Source: Amycolatopsis pretoriensis (GTDB lineage: Bacteria; Actinomycetota; Actinomycetes; Mycobacteriales; Pseudonocardiaceae). From it: DNA of 64,000 bases. The position numbers and the translations under genes are program-made. Below, piece after piece: positions 40,115 to 49,614 of the stretch. The stretch's first letter is position 1; the number at the start of each line of letters is the position of its first letter. A model generated the notes under the pieces. It was not told where the DNA came from and did no database searches. It saw only the letters and a list, made by a program, of their open reading frames with translations. Location: contig NZ_FNUJ01000004.1 in NCBI RefSeq assembly GCF_900107925.1, positions 773,673 through 837,672 of the forward strand. Direction: 5' to 3'.

Positions 40115-40936
40115 TCAGACGATGATCGACGTCATCGTCAGGACCTGTGCGCAAACGTTTTCGTCGCCGGTCGTGCGGACGCGGCCGACGTCGGCGGTGT
40201 TCTTCGTGCAGAGGCGCCAGAACGTGTCCAGGTCCGTCGTCACCGTGGCCAGCGGGGTGCGTGACGGCGGGGCGCCGCGGTCGAGCGTCCAGCCGTCGCG
40301 CTCGCGGCGGGCGTGCCACTTGCCGGCGCCGGTGACCGTGTAGCCGACCTGCTTGCCGACGCGGGCGTCGACTTCGCGCAGGGTGTGCGGCAGTGCGCGG
40401 ACGAACGTGTCGGCGATCGGCTCGGCGTACTCGGCTTCGAGCGGGGTGTGTTCCAGGGCCTCGCGAATCTGCACGTGGTGGACCCAGAACTCCGAATAGT
40501 CGCGGGCCGCGTCGAGCCAGCGCGGCGCCGGTTCGTCGCCGGCCCAGCTCACCGGTATGCCGAGGGCGCCGAGGTCGAGCTTCGCCCAGTACTCGGTGGT
40601 CTGGCCCATGAACTCGTACATCATCGTGAGCAGCACGTCCGTCGAAAGCCGGCGGCACGCGACGACCCACTCCTCGTTGATCCGGTCGATGAACCGCGGG
40701 AAGGCCTCACCCGGACGGGGGGCATCTGAGGAGTGCCCGTCGCGGCCGCGGGACAGCCGGCCGACCTTGTCGCCCAGCAGGTGGGCGGCGACGTCCTTGA
40801 CCGACCAGCCCGCGCACATCGTCGGGCGCGTCCAGTCTTCGTCGGTCAGCGCGCCGAGCAGCGTCATCAGCGCCTGTTCCTCTTTCGAAAAGTACGGGAG
40901 GACGTCGATCGGCGGACCCCAGCGCGTCGGACTCAT
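40115..40936 (-). CDS. Mycothiol-dependent maleylpyruvate isomerase-like protein
   Basis: This 273-residue DinB-like protein shows the MDMPI N-terminal domain pattern. LTDEDWTRPTMCAGWSVKDVAAHLLGD carries the first metal His. YSEFWVHHVQIREAL supplies the second His pair, as in actinobacterial mycothiol-dependent isomerases. The partner C-terminal MDMPI domain is poorly conserved, so the true reaction is unclear. ATG 40936 is preferred over TTG 40948. It converges with the LapA gene across the family B hairpin. Confidence 0.75.
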   Translation of the reverse strand: MSPTRWGPPIDVLPYFSKEEQALMTLLGALTDEDWTRPTMCAGWSVKDVAAHLLGDKVGRLSRGRDGHSSDAPRPGEAFPRFIDRINEEWVVACRRLSTDVLLTMMYEFMGQTTEYWAKLDLGALGIPVSWAGDEPAPRWLDAARDYSEFWVHHVQIREALEHTPLEAEYAEPIADTFVRALPHTLREVDARVGKQVGYTVTGAGKWHARRERDGWTLDRGAPPSRTPLATVTTDLDTFWRLCTKNTADVGRVRTTGDENVCAQVLTMTSIIV

Positions 40937-41009
40937 GTGTGCATCCAAACACCGCCGTTCGGCCTACCCACAGGTAGCATCAGCCGCGTACGCAGAGGGG
41001 AGTGGCCTG

Positions 41010-41801
41010 GTGAACGCAGAGCGACCGAACGGCCGGGGCACCGGCGACGAGGTGGCCGACCTCGCGCGCCGCGCCGGGCAGCTGGCCGGCTGGGCCGCGC
41101 GCACCGGCTTCGCGCTGGGCCGCAAGCTCCCCGGCGTCGAGACTGCCGAACGCGGGGTGCGGCAGGTCGAGCGCCAGCTGCTGGCCGAGCTGCGCCGCCG
41201 GCTCGACGAGGTCGACGACCCGTACCACGCGGCCCTGACGGCGGCGTCGGCGATGAACCGCCCGGCGGTGCCCGGCAAGGTCGAAGCGTCCGTGACGCTC
41301 GTGCCCGCGCGCGACAACCACGTCGAGCCGTTGCGCGCCGCGATGGCCGAGCTGCTCAACCACTCCATCGGCTTCGGGCGGGACCGCGCCCGCGAATACT
41401 TCTACGCGATCATCCTGCGCCAGCTGACGCCCGACGAGGCGCGCATCCTCTCCGCGCTGTCGGACGGCTCGCCGTTCCCCGCGATCGACGTCGTCGAGCG
41501 GACCGGCATCGGCGGCACGGGCCGGGTCGCGCTGCGCAACGCGTCGACGGTCGGCAAGGCGGCCGGGGTGTCGCTGCCCGACCAGGTGCCCGGGTATGTG
41601 ACGCGGCTGATCGGGCTGGGCCTCGTCGACCTCGACGAAGAGGTGCCGTCGCTGGAGACGCAGTACGAGATCCTGCTGACCGACGAAACCGTGCGCGACG
41701 CGGAAAAGCACGTCAAGCGCGCGAAGTACGTCCGGCGGACGATCCACATTTCGCGCCTGGGTGCGCAGTTCTGGCAGGCCTGCGACCCGAGCTTCGCCTA
41801 G
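41010..41801 (+). CDS. DUF4393 (Abi-alpha-like) protein
   Basis: This 263-residue soluble protein fits DUF4393. An N-terminal helical region (GQLAGWAARTGFALGRKLPGV) is followed by VKARDNH-like and LLNHSIGFGRDRAREYFYAIILRQLTPDEARIL blocks. The domain is named for an abortive-infection gene in other bacteria, but most members are uncharacterised. GTG 41010 has GAGGGGAG upstream. The DUF445 gene starts 4 bases after its stop, so the two are co-transcribed. Confidence 0.75.
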   Translation: MNAERPNGRGTGDEVADLARRAGQLAGWAARTGFALGRKLPGVETAERGVRQVERQLLAELRRRLDEVDDPYHAALTAASAMNRPAVPGKVEASVTLVPARDNHVEPLRAAMAELLNHSIGFGRDRAREYFYAIILRQLTPDEARILSALSDGSPFPAIDVVERTGIGGTGRVALRNASTVGKAAGVSLPDQVPGYVTRLIGLGLVDLDEEVPSLETQYEILLTDETVRDAEKHVKRAKYVRRTIHISRLGAQFWQACDPSFA

Positions 41802-41805
41802 CCGG

Positions 41806-43041
41806 ATGGGGGCCTTCCTCAGCGGCATCCTCGCCGACTTCGCGCAGCACTGGCCCCTCTACGTCTCGATCCCGATCGTGGCCGCGCTGATCGGCTACGG
41901 CACCAAGCTCGTCGCCATCCGGATGATGTTCCAGCCGGTGGAGTTCATCGGCGTCAAGCCGTTCCTGGGCTGGCAGGGCATCGTGCCCAAGCGCGCGGCG
42001 CGAATGGCGAGCATCGCGTGCGACACGATGACCGAGCAGCTGATCAAGCCGGCCGAGGTCGTGGCGCGGCTGGACGCGTCCCGGATCGCGCAGGAGATCG
42101 AGAAACCGCTGCTGGCGGGGGTCGAGGACATCGTCCGCGAGGTGGCCGGGCACTACCAGCCGGGGCTGTGGGAATCGCTGCCGGTGCGGGTGCAGCGCCT
42201 GGTGATCGAGCGCGTCCAGCACGAGTCGCCGCGCATGGTCGCGGCGGTGCTCGACCTCATCAAGTCCGATGTGGACAGTGTCTTCGACCTGAAGGGCATG
42301 GTGGTCACCAGCCTGGTCAAGGACAAGCGCCTGCTGAACCGCATCTTCCAGGAGGCGGGCGCGAAGGAGTTCAAGTTCATCGCGCGCTCCGGCCTGGTCT
42401 TCGGCGGCGCGATCGGCGTGATCCAGATGGTGGCGTGGGTGCTGTTCAAGTTCCCGCCGATCATGCCGATCTTCGGTTTGTTCACCGGCTGGTTCACGGA
42501 CTGGCTGGCGTTGCGGATGATCTTCTACCCGATCGAGCCGCGCCGGTATTTCGGAGTCGAGTGGCAGGGGCTGTTCCTGAAGCGGCGCGCGGAGGTCGCG
42601 GAGGCGTACGGGTCGTTGATCGCGAAGGAGATCATCACCCCGCACAACGTCATCGAGGCCATCCTGCACGGGCCGTTGTCGGACCGGGTGCTGGCGTTGA
42701 TCCAGCGTCAGCTGGACCGGGAACTCGGGAGCGTGGCGAAGCCGTTGCTGGTGTTCGCGGTGGGTTCGCGCAAGTACCAGGACGTGAAGCTGGCGATCGC
42801 GTCGCAGATCATGTCCCGGTTGCCGGAGACGATGCGGTACATCGAGGACTACGCGGCGGACGCGATGGACATCCGGAACGTGCTGGTGTCGAAGATGAAG
42901 GAACTGTCACCGCGGGAGTTCGAGCGGTTGCTCCGGCCGGCTTTCGAGCAGGACGAGTGGATTCTGATCGCCACCGGCGCGGTGCTGGGGTTCGCGGTCG
43001 GTGAGGGCCAGGTCCTGTTGCTGGAGCACTTGGCGGCCTGA
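41806..43041 (+). CDS. DUF445 family membrane protein
   Basis: This 411-residue protein has an N-terminal helix (about 15-35), a long soluble alpha-helical centre, a central membrane pair (about 205-245; GLVFGGAIGVIQMVAWVLF) and a C-terminal helix (VLGFAVGEGQVLLLEHLAA). YGTKLVAIRMMFQPVEFIGVK is the signature of the family. The domain family is often near stress or envelope genes. ATG 41806 is the start. Confidence 0.87.
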   Translation: MGAFLSGILADFAQHWPLYVSIPIVAALIGYGTKLVAIRMMFQPVEFIGVKPFLGWQGIVPKRAARMASIACDTMTEQLIKPAEVVARLDASRIAQEIEKPLLAGVEDIVREVAGHYQPGLWESLPVRVQRLVIERVQHESPRMVAAVLDLIKSDVDSVFDLKGMVVTSLVKDKRLLNRIFQEAGAKEFKFIARSGLVFGGAIGVIQMVAWVLFKFPPIMPIFGLFTGWFTDWLALRMIFYPIEPRRYFGVEWQGLFLKRRAEVAEAYGSLIAKEIITPHNVIEAILHGPLSDRVLALIQRQLDRELGSVAKPLLVFAVGSRKYQDVKLAIASQIMSRLPETMRYIEDYAADAMDIRNVLVSKMKELSPREFERLLRPAFEQDEWILIATGAVLGFAVGEGQVLLLEHLAA

Positions 43042-43150
43042 GCCCGGACGGGCGAGGAACTCCACCCGAACGGCCGTACACCCGGACGTATCCCAGTGCT
43101 CACCTCGCGCCTCTACTCTGCGTCAGGACGACGACCGGGCGGGGGAGCCC

Positions 43151-46100
43151 ATGACCGAGACGGCGGAGACGCAGGCGGACGCACTGCCCCGGCAGGAGAT
43201 CCGGCTCGCGATGACCATGGTCGGCGGCGCCAGCCTCGCCGTCTGGATGGGCGGCGTCGCGAGCGAGACGTCCCAGCTGCTGCGCGAGGCCCGGGGCAGC
43301 GCGCCCGCCGGCCTCTACCGGAAGCTGACCGGGCTGCTCCGGGCCGACCTCTCCGTCGACGTCCTGACCGGGACGAGCGCCGGGGGCGTCAACGCCGCCT
43401 GCCTCGGGCTCGCCGAAGCCTTCGGCTCCACCCCCGAATGCCTGCGCGACACCTGGATCTCGACCGGCTCGCTGGACAACCTGACCCGCGACCCCGCCGA
43501 GCCCGACCCGCGGTCGCTGCTCGACGGCGACCGGGTCCTGCTCGACGGCGTCCGGGGCGCGCTCGAGCAGATCGTGCGGGGCGGGCAGCCGGCCGCGGCG
43601 GGCGCGGCCGACCTCACCGTGCTGCTCACCGGCACCATGATCGACGGGGAGAGCACCCGCTACGAAGACGCGCTGGGCAACCTGGTCCGGGACACCGAAC
43701 ACCGCATGCTCTTCCGGTTCCACGGTGACCAGTGGCGCACGGCGAAGGTGGTCGCGCCGCTCGCCCTCGCCGCCCGGTCCACCGCCTCCTACCCGGGCGC
43801 GTTCGAGCTGTCCCGGGTGCCCGTCGGTGCGGACCAGGCGGACGAGCAGCACCCGGACATGGGCCCGTACACCGCCCTCACCCGCTCGCACTGGGTCACC
43901 GACGGCGGGGTGCTGCTCAACAAGCCGCTCCGCCCGGCCCTGCAGGAGATCTTCGCCCGGCCGGCCGCCGCCGACGTCCGGCGGCTGCTGCTGTACGTCG
44001 TGCCCACCGGGGAACGGGAAGCCGAGGCGCACCCCTGCGACCCCAAGGACTTCCCGCTGCTCACCAACACCATGGGCAAGGTCGTCACCGCGGTGATGAG
44101 CCAGTCCATCAGTTCCGAGCTCGAGGAGCTTTCCCGGCACAACGCCGGTGTCACGCGGACCCGGGACACCCGGGTCATCCTGGCCGGGCTCGGGTTGCGT
44201 GGTGGCGCCGAGTCCCTGATCGACCAGCGGCTGTCCGCGGCCTACCTCGAACGGCGGACGGCGGCGGACGCGGCCGAGCTGGTCGAGCTCGCCGCGCGGC
44301 GGTACGCGCAGTCCCGTGTGGACAGTCCGGAACTGCAGTGGTTCACCGGGATGTCGGTGTCCCTGCGCCAGACGGTCGCGGCCGGGCTGGCGCAGGGGGT
44401 GCCGATCGAGCCGCCGGCCACCCGGATGTCTTCGGCCGCGCTCGTCCCGTACCGCACGTCGGCCCTCGCCGACGCCGTCGCCACCGGGCTGCAGCTGATC
44501 AACGCGGGCTTCCGCCTCGGTCCCGAAGCGGCCGACGCGGCGGTCCTCAACCAGGCCAGGGCCGAGCTGCACCGCGCCCGGATGGACTCCGCCCGCGAGG
44601 AGAAGCTGGACCAGTGGGTCATGGCCCACGCGGCGCCGGAACCGGACCAGACGCTCGCGACGTGGCTCCGGGAGCTCGCCCGCGAATGGGCGCTGCTCGG
44701 CAAGACGCCGGGGCTCGCCGACGCCTGGTCCGCCGTCGTCGTGGCGCTGCGCACCACGGCACCCGCCTTGCGGCGCCTGGTCGAGGAGCGTCCGGACGAC
44801 AGCGACACCGTGCGGACGCTGCTGGACTGGCTCGCGCTCGACGGCGAACCCGACGACGACGTCGTGCGGGCGCGGCTGCTCGCCCTGCACGTCGCCGGCC
44901 GCGGGCTGCTGGCGGAGGCGCCGGCCGTCGACCAGCGGGCCGATCTCGTGCAGGTGAGCGCCGACTCGCGATCGTTGCTCGACATGGCGCGCCGGCGCTC
45001 GTGGGACAAGCTGACCGGCATGCAGGCGGGCTACTTCGGCGCCTTCTACAAGGCGTCCTGGCGCGCCAACGACTGGATGTGGGGCCGGATCGACGGCGCC
45101 GGCTGGCTCATGCAGGTGCTCCTCGACCCGGTCCGGCTGCGGAACCTCCGGGACCTCGCCGGGCGCGACGCGTTCCGCGAGGAGGTGCGGTCCACCTTCC
45201 TGGCGATCGGCTGGTGCCCGCCGCGGGAGGCCGACAACCTCGAAAAGGCCGACGTCGACGTGCTGACCTGCCAGCTCGGCGAGGAGCTGGCCTTCCTGGG
45301 CCTCGATGCCCGGCTGGAGCCGCTCGAAGAAACAGCCACCGCGGAGCCCGCGAGCATGCCGGTGACCGCGCTCGTGCTCGCCCGGGCACGGCAGCTGGAG
45401 ATCGCGCGGGCCGAGCTGCCGGTCGTGTGCCGCCACGCGGAAGACGACGTCGTCAAGGAGAAGGGCAGCGACAAGAAGTCGAAGGTCTTCCGCGGGCTGG
45501 CCAAGCCGGAGCTGCCCCTCGACGGTGACGGCCAGACGCAGCAGACCTTCCAGGCGTGCCGCGTCTCCGCCGAACGGATCTCCGACGAGCGGGGGTCGCC
45601 CCTGCTGGTCAAGACCATGATCAAGCTGGCGGCGGCCGGGGTCAACGCGGCGGCCGCGACGGTGCCGCCGTCGACACCGAAGGCCGCGAAGTCGATGGTC
45701 ACCGCCGTGCGGGCCACCGCCCGCAGCACCTGGCGGATCACCAAGGGCTCGATGGCGCTCAAGACGCCGGGCACCATCGTCGCGGCGGCGCTGGCCCTGG
45801 TCGCGGGGCTGCTGATGGGCGGCAACGGCAGCGTGGTCGTGGGCCTCATCGGCTTGCCCGTGCTGGCCGGCGCGGTGGTCTTCGTCGTCGTCAACGTGCT
45901 GCTGATGTCGAAGAAGTCGCCGCTGGTCTTCGCCTACCTGCTCGCCTTGCTGGCGGTGCTCGGCCTGCTGCTGGCGCCCTTCTTGCCGGTGCTCGCGCGG
46001 CCGTTCTTCGGCTGGCTGGGCTCGGTGGTCGCGGGCTGGGGCCGTGGTGACGCGCCGGTCTGGTGGGTCGTCTTCGTGGTCGTCCTGCTGCTGCCGTGGG

Positions 46101-46273
46101 TCGTGCCACCGCTGGGCACGCTGTGGCGGTGGGCCCGCCCCGGTGACCGCCGGCCGGCGGTGCCCGTGGGCGGGGCGAAGGCCGAGCCGGTCGTCCTGGC
46201 GACCCCGGCCACCGTGACCGCCCCGGACGCGACCGCGGCGGCACCGGAACCGGCTCCCGAACGCACACCGTGA
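43151..46273 (+). CDS. Large patatin-like phospholipase with C-terminal membrane region
   Basis: This 1,040-residue protein has an N-terminal patatin core. Ser76 in GTSAGG is the nucleophile and Asp251 in VTDGGVLLNKP is the partner, so the dyad is intact. The large middle resembles DUF3376/TIGR03607 patatin-related proteins. The C-terminus has about five membrane helices (about 870-1000; TIVAAALALVAGLLMGG onward), which would anchor the enzyme. ATG 43151 follows GGGGGAG. It is alone in its transcript. Its lipid substrate and role are unknown; membrane disruption in defence or lipid turnover are both possible. Confidence 0.85.
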   Translation: MTETAETQADALPRQEIRLAMTMVGGASLAVWMGGVASETSQLLREARGSAPAGLYRKLTGLLRADLSVDVLTGTSAGGVNAACLGLAEAFGSTPECLRDTWISTGSLDNLTRDPAEPDPRSLLDGDRVLLDGVRGALEQIVRGGQPAAAGAADLTVLLTGTMIDGESTRYEDALGNLVRDTEHRMLFRFHGDQWRTAKVVAPLALAARSTASYPGAFELSRVPVGADQADEQHPDMGPYTALTRSHWVTDGGVLLNKPLRPALQEIFARPAAADVRRLLLYVVPTGEREAEAHPCDPKDFPLLTNTMGKVVTAVMSQSISSELEELSRHNAGVTRTRDTRVILAGLGLRGGAESLIDQRLSAAYLERRTAADAAELVELAARRYAQSRVDSPELQWFTGMSVSLRQTVAAGLAQGVPIEPPATRMSSAALVPYRTSALADAVATGLQLINAGFRLGPEAADAAVLNQARAELHRARMDSAREEKLDQWVMAHAAPEPDQTLATWLRELAREWALLGKTPGLADAWSAVVVALRTTAPALRRLVEERPDDSDTVRTLLDWLALDGEPDDDVVRARLLALHVAGRGLLAEAPAVDQRADLVQVSADSRSLLDMARRRSWDKLTGMQAGYFGAFYKASWRANDWMWGRIDGAGWLMQVLLDPVRLRNLRDLAGRDAFREEVRSTFLAIGWCPPREADNLEKADVDVLTCQLGEELAFLGLDARLEPLEETATAEPASMPVTALVLARARQLEIARAELPVVCRHAEDDVVKEKGSDKKSKVFRGLAKPELPLDGDGQTQQTFQACRVSAERISDERGSPLLVKTMIKLAAAGVNAAAATVPPSTPKAAKSMVTAVRATARSTWRITKGSMALKTPGTIVAAALALVAGLLMGGNGSVVVGLIGLPVLAGAVVFVVVNVLLMSKKSPLVFAYLLALLAVLGLLLAPFLPVLARPFFGWLGSVVAGWGRGDAPVWWVVFVVVLLLPWVVPPLGTLWRWARPGDRRPAVPVGGAKAEPVVLATPATVTAPDATAAAPEPAPERTP

Positions 46274-46388
46274 GGGCTTGCCACGGCCCGTCGCCTTGCG
46301 ATCACGGCTCCGAAGGTTCATCGTGCGCATAGGTCGTGAGCCACGCGCGAACGGCCCAGGCGCGCGTGTGCCCAAGCACCGCCGGATT

Positions 46389-46400
46389 CAAACATGTTTG
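46389..46400. promoter_or_regulatory. 12-bp palindrome upstream of ectA
   Basis: CAAACATGTTTG is a perfect palindrome about 100 bases before ectA, in an otherwise GC-rich stretch. It is a candidate regulator site. Confidence 0.35.
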
Positions 46401-46486
46401 TGGGCCTGCTCACCGGGTACTCCGCGTCGCCGCAGGTCATCACGGGGGTCGTGAGCTGCGTCGCTGGCGAGCGGAAAATTCTCTGT

Positions 46487-46492
46487 TACGTT
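46487..46492 (+). promoter_or_regulatory. Likely -10 element of ectABCD
   Basis: TACGTT lies 8 bases before ATG 46501 within an AT-richer stretch. No ribosome site precedes the ATG, so the transcript may be leaderless. Confidence 0.4.
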
Positions 46493-46500
46493 TCCTGAGT

Positions 46501-47013
46501 ATGTCCGTAACGCACTTGATCGAATCCCCGACCAAGGCGGACGGCGCGGAGCTGTGGAGAATCGCGCGCGATTCCGCCAAGCTCGATCTCAACTCGCCGT
46601 ACGCATACATGCTGTGGTGCCGCGATTTCGCCGAGTCCTCGGTCGTCGCGCGTGAAGACGGCAAGGCGGTCGGATTCGTCACCGGCTACCGCAGACCGGG
46701 TGAACCCGAGGTCGGGTTCGTCTGGCAGGTCGCGGTCGACGCGTCCCAGCGCGGGAAGGGCCTGGCAGGGAAGCTGCTCGACGCCCTGTACGACCGCCTG
46801 GTCGACGCCGGCGTGCGTTACCTCGAGACCACCATCACCCCGGACAACGAAGCGTCCATCCGGCTGTTCACCTCCTTCGCGAAGCGCTGGGAGGCCTCGG
46901 TGGAAACCACCGTGCTGTTCGACGGCACGGATTTCCCCGGCGACGGTGAACACCTACCGGAAGAGCTTTACCGCATCGGTCCGCTGAAGCCGCGCAATGA
47001 TCCGGGCGAGTAG
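46501..47013 (+). CDS. ectA: L-2,4-diaminobutyrate acetyltransferase (EctA)
   Basis: This 170-residue GNAT enzyme acetylates L-2,4-diaminobutyrate in ectoine synthesis. VWQVAVDASQRGKGLAGKLLDAL is the acetyl-CoA loop and LETTITPDNEASIRLFTSFAKR is a hallmark of EctA. ATG 46501 fits the family N-terminus. It leads the ectABCD operon; ectB follows after 15 bases with AGGAGA in the gap. Confidence 0.95.
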   Translation: MSVTHLIESPTKADGAELWRIARDSAKLDLNSPYAYMLWCRDFAESSVVAREDGKAVGFVTGYRRPGEPEVGFVWQVAVDASQRGKGLAGKLLDALYDRLVDAGVRYLETTITPDNEASIRLFTSFAKRWEASVETTVLFDGTDFPGDGEHLPEELYRIGPLKPRNDPGE

Positions 47014-47028
47014 GAGAAAAGAAACGTC

Positions 47029-48282
47029 ATGAGCATCTTCGAAGAGCTCGAATCAGAGGTCCGCAGCTACAGCCGCGGCTGGCCGGTCGTGTTCGACCGC
47101 GCCCAGGGCAGCTGGCTGTACGACGAAAGCGGCAAGGGCTACCTCGACTTCTTCGCCGGCGCCGGCGCGCTCAACTACGGGCACAACAACCCGCAGCTGA
47201 AGCAGGCGCTGATCGACTACATCCAGCGCGACGGCGTCACCCACGCCCTGGACATGTTCACCGTGGCCAAGCGCGACTTCCTGCAGTCCTTCCGCGACAA
47301 GATCCTCGACCCGCGCGGCCTGAACTACAAGGTCGTCTTCCCGGGTCCGGGCGGCGCGAACGCCGTCGAGGCCGCACTGAAGCTGGCGCGCAAGGTGACC
47401 GGCAAGGAATCGGTCATCAACTTCACCAACGCGTTCCACGGCATGACGCTGGGCGCGCTGTCGGTCACCGGCAACTCGATGAAGCGCGGCGGCGCCGGCG
47501 TCCCGCTGGTGCACGCCACCCCGATGCCGTACGACAAGTACTTCGACGGCGCGATGCCGGACTTCCTGTACTTCGAGAAGCTCCTCGAAGACTCCGGCAG
47601 CGGGCTCAACGAGCCGGCCGCGGTGATCGTCGAGGGCGTGCAGGGCGAGGGCGGCATCAACGCCGCCCGCCTGGAGTGGCTGAAGGGCCTCGACGACCTC
47701 TGCAAGCGCCACAACATCCTGCTGATCCTCGACGACGTCCAGATGGGCTGCGGCCGCACCGGGCCGTTCTTCAGCTTCGAGGACGCCGGGATCAAGCCGG
47801 ACATCGTCTGCCTCTCGAAGTCCATCGGCGGCTACGGCATCCCGATGGCGCTGACGCTGATCAAGCCGGAGCTCGACGTCTGGGAGCCGGGCGAGCACAA
47901 CGGCACGTTCCGCGGCATCAGCCCGGCGTTCGTCACCGCCAAGGAAGCGATCGACGTCTACTGGAGCGACGACGAGCTCGAGAAGTCGACCAAGGCCAAG
48001 GGCGAGCGCATCGCCGCGGCCTTCTCCGGCATCGTCGAGGCCTACCCCGAGGCGGAACTGTTCGCCAAGGGCCGCGGTCTCGCGCGCGGTATCGAGTTCC
48101 AGAACGGCGACCTGGCCGGCCGCGTCTGCGCGGAAGCGTTCGCGCGCGGCCTGCTGATGGAAACCTCGGGCCCCGACGGCGAAGTCATGAAGCTGCTGCC
48201 GCCGCTGACCCTGACCGACGACGAACTGACGCAGGGCCTGTCGATCATCGACGAGTCCATCAAGGCCGTCCTGAAGAAGTAA
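47029..48282 (+). CDS. ectB: Diaminobutyrate-2-oxoglutarate transaminase (EctB)
   Basis: This 417-residue class III aminotransferase makes L-2,4-diaminobutyrate from aspartate semialdehyde. The PLP lysine lies in DIVCLSKSIGGYG, with ILDDVQMGCGRTG supplying the cofactor Asp. The N-terminal FEELESEVRSYSRGWPVVF is characteristic of EctB. ATG 47029 has AGGAG upstream. It is complete. Confidence 0.96.
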   Translation: MSIFEELESEVRSYSRGWPVVFDRAQGSWLYDESGKGYLDFFAGAGALNYGHNNPQLKQALIDYIQRDGVTHALDMFTVAKRDFLQSFRDKILDPRGLNYKVVFPGPGGANAVEAALKLARKVTGKESVINFTNAFHGMTLGALSVTGNSMKRGGAGVPLVHATPMPYDKYFDGAMPDFLYFEKLLEDSGSGLNEPAAVIVEGVQGEGGINAARLEWLKGLDDLCKRHNILLILDDVQMGCGRTGPFFSFEDAGIKPDIVCLSKSIGGYGIPMALTLIKPELDVWEPGEHNGTFRGISPAFVTAKEAIDVYWSDDELEKSTKAKGERIAAAFSGIVEAYPEAELFAKGRGLARGIEFQNGDLAGRVCAEAFARGLLMETSGPDGEVMKLLPPLTLTDDELTQGLSIIDESIKAVLKK

Positions 48283-48294
48283 AGGAGATCGCCC

Positions 48295-48681
48295 GTGCTC
48301 GTCCGCACACTCGACGAGATCACCGACACCGACGCCGACATCAAGACCGAGAACTGGCGGAGCAAGCGGATCATCCTCGCCAAGGAGGGCGTCGGCTTCT
48401 CGGTGCACGAGACCACGCTGTACGCGGGGACGGTCAACGACTTCTGGTACGCGAACCACATCGAGGCGGTGTTCATCACCTCCGGCGAGGGCGAGATCGA
48501 AGACCTCGCGACCGGTGAGGTGCACCAGCTCAAGCCCGGCACGCTGTACCTGCTCAACGACCACGACAAGCACCAGGTCCGCCCGAAGACCGAGATCAAG
48601 TGCGTGTGCGTGTTCAACCCGCCGGTGACCGGCCGCGAGGTCCACGACGAGAACGGCGTGTACCCGCTGATCACCGAATAA
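48295..48681 (+). CDS. ectC: Ectoine synthase (EctC)
   Basis: This 128-residue cupin closes the ectoine ring from N-gamma-acetyldiaminobutyrate. MLVRTLDEITDTDADIK and NDFWYANHIEAVFITSGEGEIEDL match EctC closely, with the metal residues in the barrel. GTG 48295 follows AAAGGAGAT. The next gene starts 30 bases downstream. Confidence 0.96.
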   Translation: MLVRTLDEITDTDADIKTENWRSKRIILAKEGVGFSVHETTLYAGTVNDFWYANHIEAVFITSGEGEIEDLATGEVHQLKPGTLYLLNDHDKHQVRPKTEIKCVCVFNPPVTGREVHDENGVYPLITE

Positions 48682-48711
48682 GAACCGGAGAGGAAACAGG
48701 AGGCGAAGCCC

Positions 48712-49614
48712 GTGACGCTGACGGACACCCGGGTCGACGACGGTTACCCGACCCGGATCACCGGTACACCGGCGCATCTGCCGCGCGTGCACCCCACCGT
48801 GTGGGGTACCGAAGCCGACGGCCCGATCGACGCCGCGACGCTGGCGAACCACGAGACCAAGGGTTACACCGTGGTCGACGACCTGCTGTCCGTCGGGGAG
48901 GTGCAGACGTACTGGCAGGAGCTGGTGCGGCTGTCCTCCGACGCCGAGCTGGCCAGGGACGAGCGCGTGATCACCGAGGCGAAGACCGGTGAGGTCCGGT
49001 CGATCTTCGACGTCCACGAGATCTCCGCCCTGATCGCCGAACTGGTGCGCGACCCGCGCGTGCTGGACCGGGCCCGGCAGCTGCTCGGCTCCGAGGTGTA
49101 CGTCCACCAGAGCCGCGTCAACTACATGCCCGGGTTCAAGGGCACGGGGTTCTACTGGCACTCGGACTTCGAAACCTGGCACGCGGAGGACGGCATGCCG
49201 TCCCCGCGCGCGGTCAGCTGCTCCATCGCGCTGACCGACAATTACCCGTTCAACGGCGGCCTGATGATCATGCCGGGCTCGCACCGGACGTTCGTCCAGT
49301 GCGCCGGCGAGACGCCGGAGGCGAACTACAAGAGCTCGCTCAAGGACCAGCGGGTGGGCGTGCCGAGCGAGGACGACATCACGAAGATGGCGGCCGAGCA
49401 CGGCATCGACCAGTTCACCGGCCAGGCGGGCTCGGCGTTGTGGTTCGACTCGAACATCATGCACGGCTCCGGCAACAACATCACCCCGTACCCGCGCTCG
49501 AACATCTTCCTGGTGTTCAACAGCGTGGAGAACGCGTTGCAGGAGCCGTTCGCGGCGAGCGCGCCGCGACCCGCGTTCATCGCCGGCCGCGACTCGACCC
49601 CGATCTCGCGCTGA
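48712..49614 (+). CDS. ectD: Ectoine 5-hydroxylase (EctD)
   Basis: This 300-residue Fe(II)/2-oxoglutarate dioxygenase forms 5-hydroxyectoine. The iron His and Asp are in GFYWHSDFETWHAEDG and the distal His in NIMHGSGNN; FYWHSDFETWH is the EctD signature. GTG 48712 follows AGGAGGCG. It is the last gene of the operon, and a strong hairpin lies about 195 bases downstream. Confidence 0.96.
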   Translation: MTLTDTRVDDGYPTRITGTPAHLPRVHPTVWGTEADGPIDAATLANHETKGYTVVDDLLSVGEVQTYWQELVRLSSDAELARDERVITEAKTGEVRSIFDVHEISALIAELVRDPRVLDRARQLLGSEVYVHQSRVNYMPGFKGTGFYWHSDFETWHAEDGMPSPRAVSCSIALTDNYPFNGGLMIMPGSHRTFVQCAGETPEANYKSSLKDQRVGVPSEDDITKMAAEHGIDQFTGQAGSALWFDSNIMHGSGNNITPYPRSNIFLVFNSVENALQEPFAASAPRPAFIAGRDSTPISR

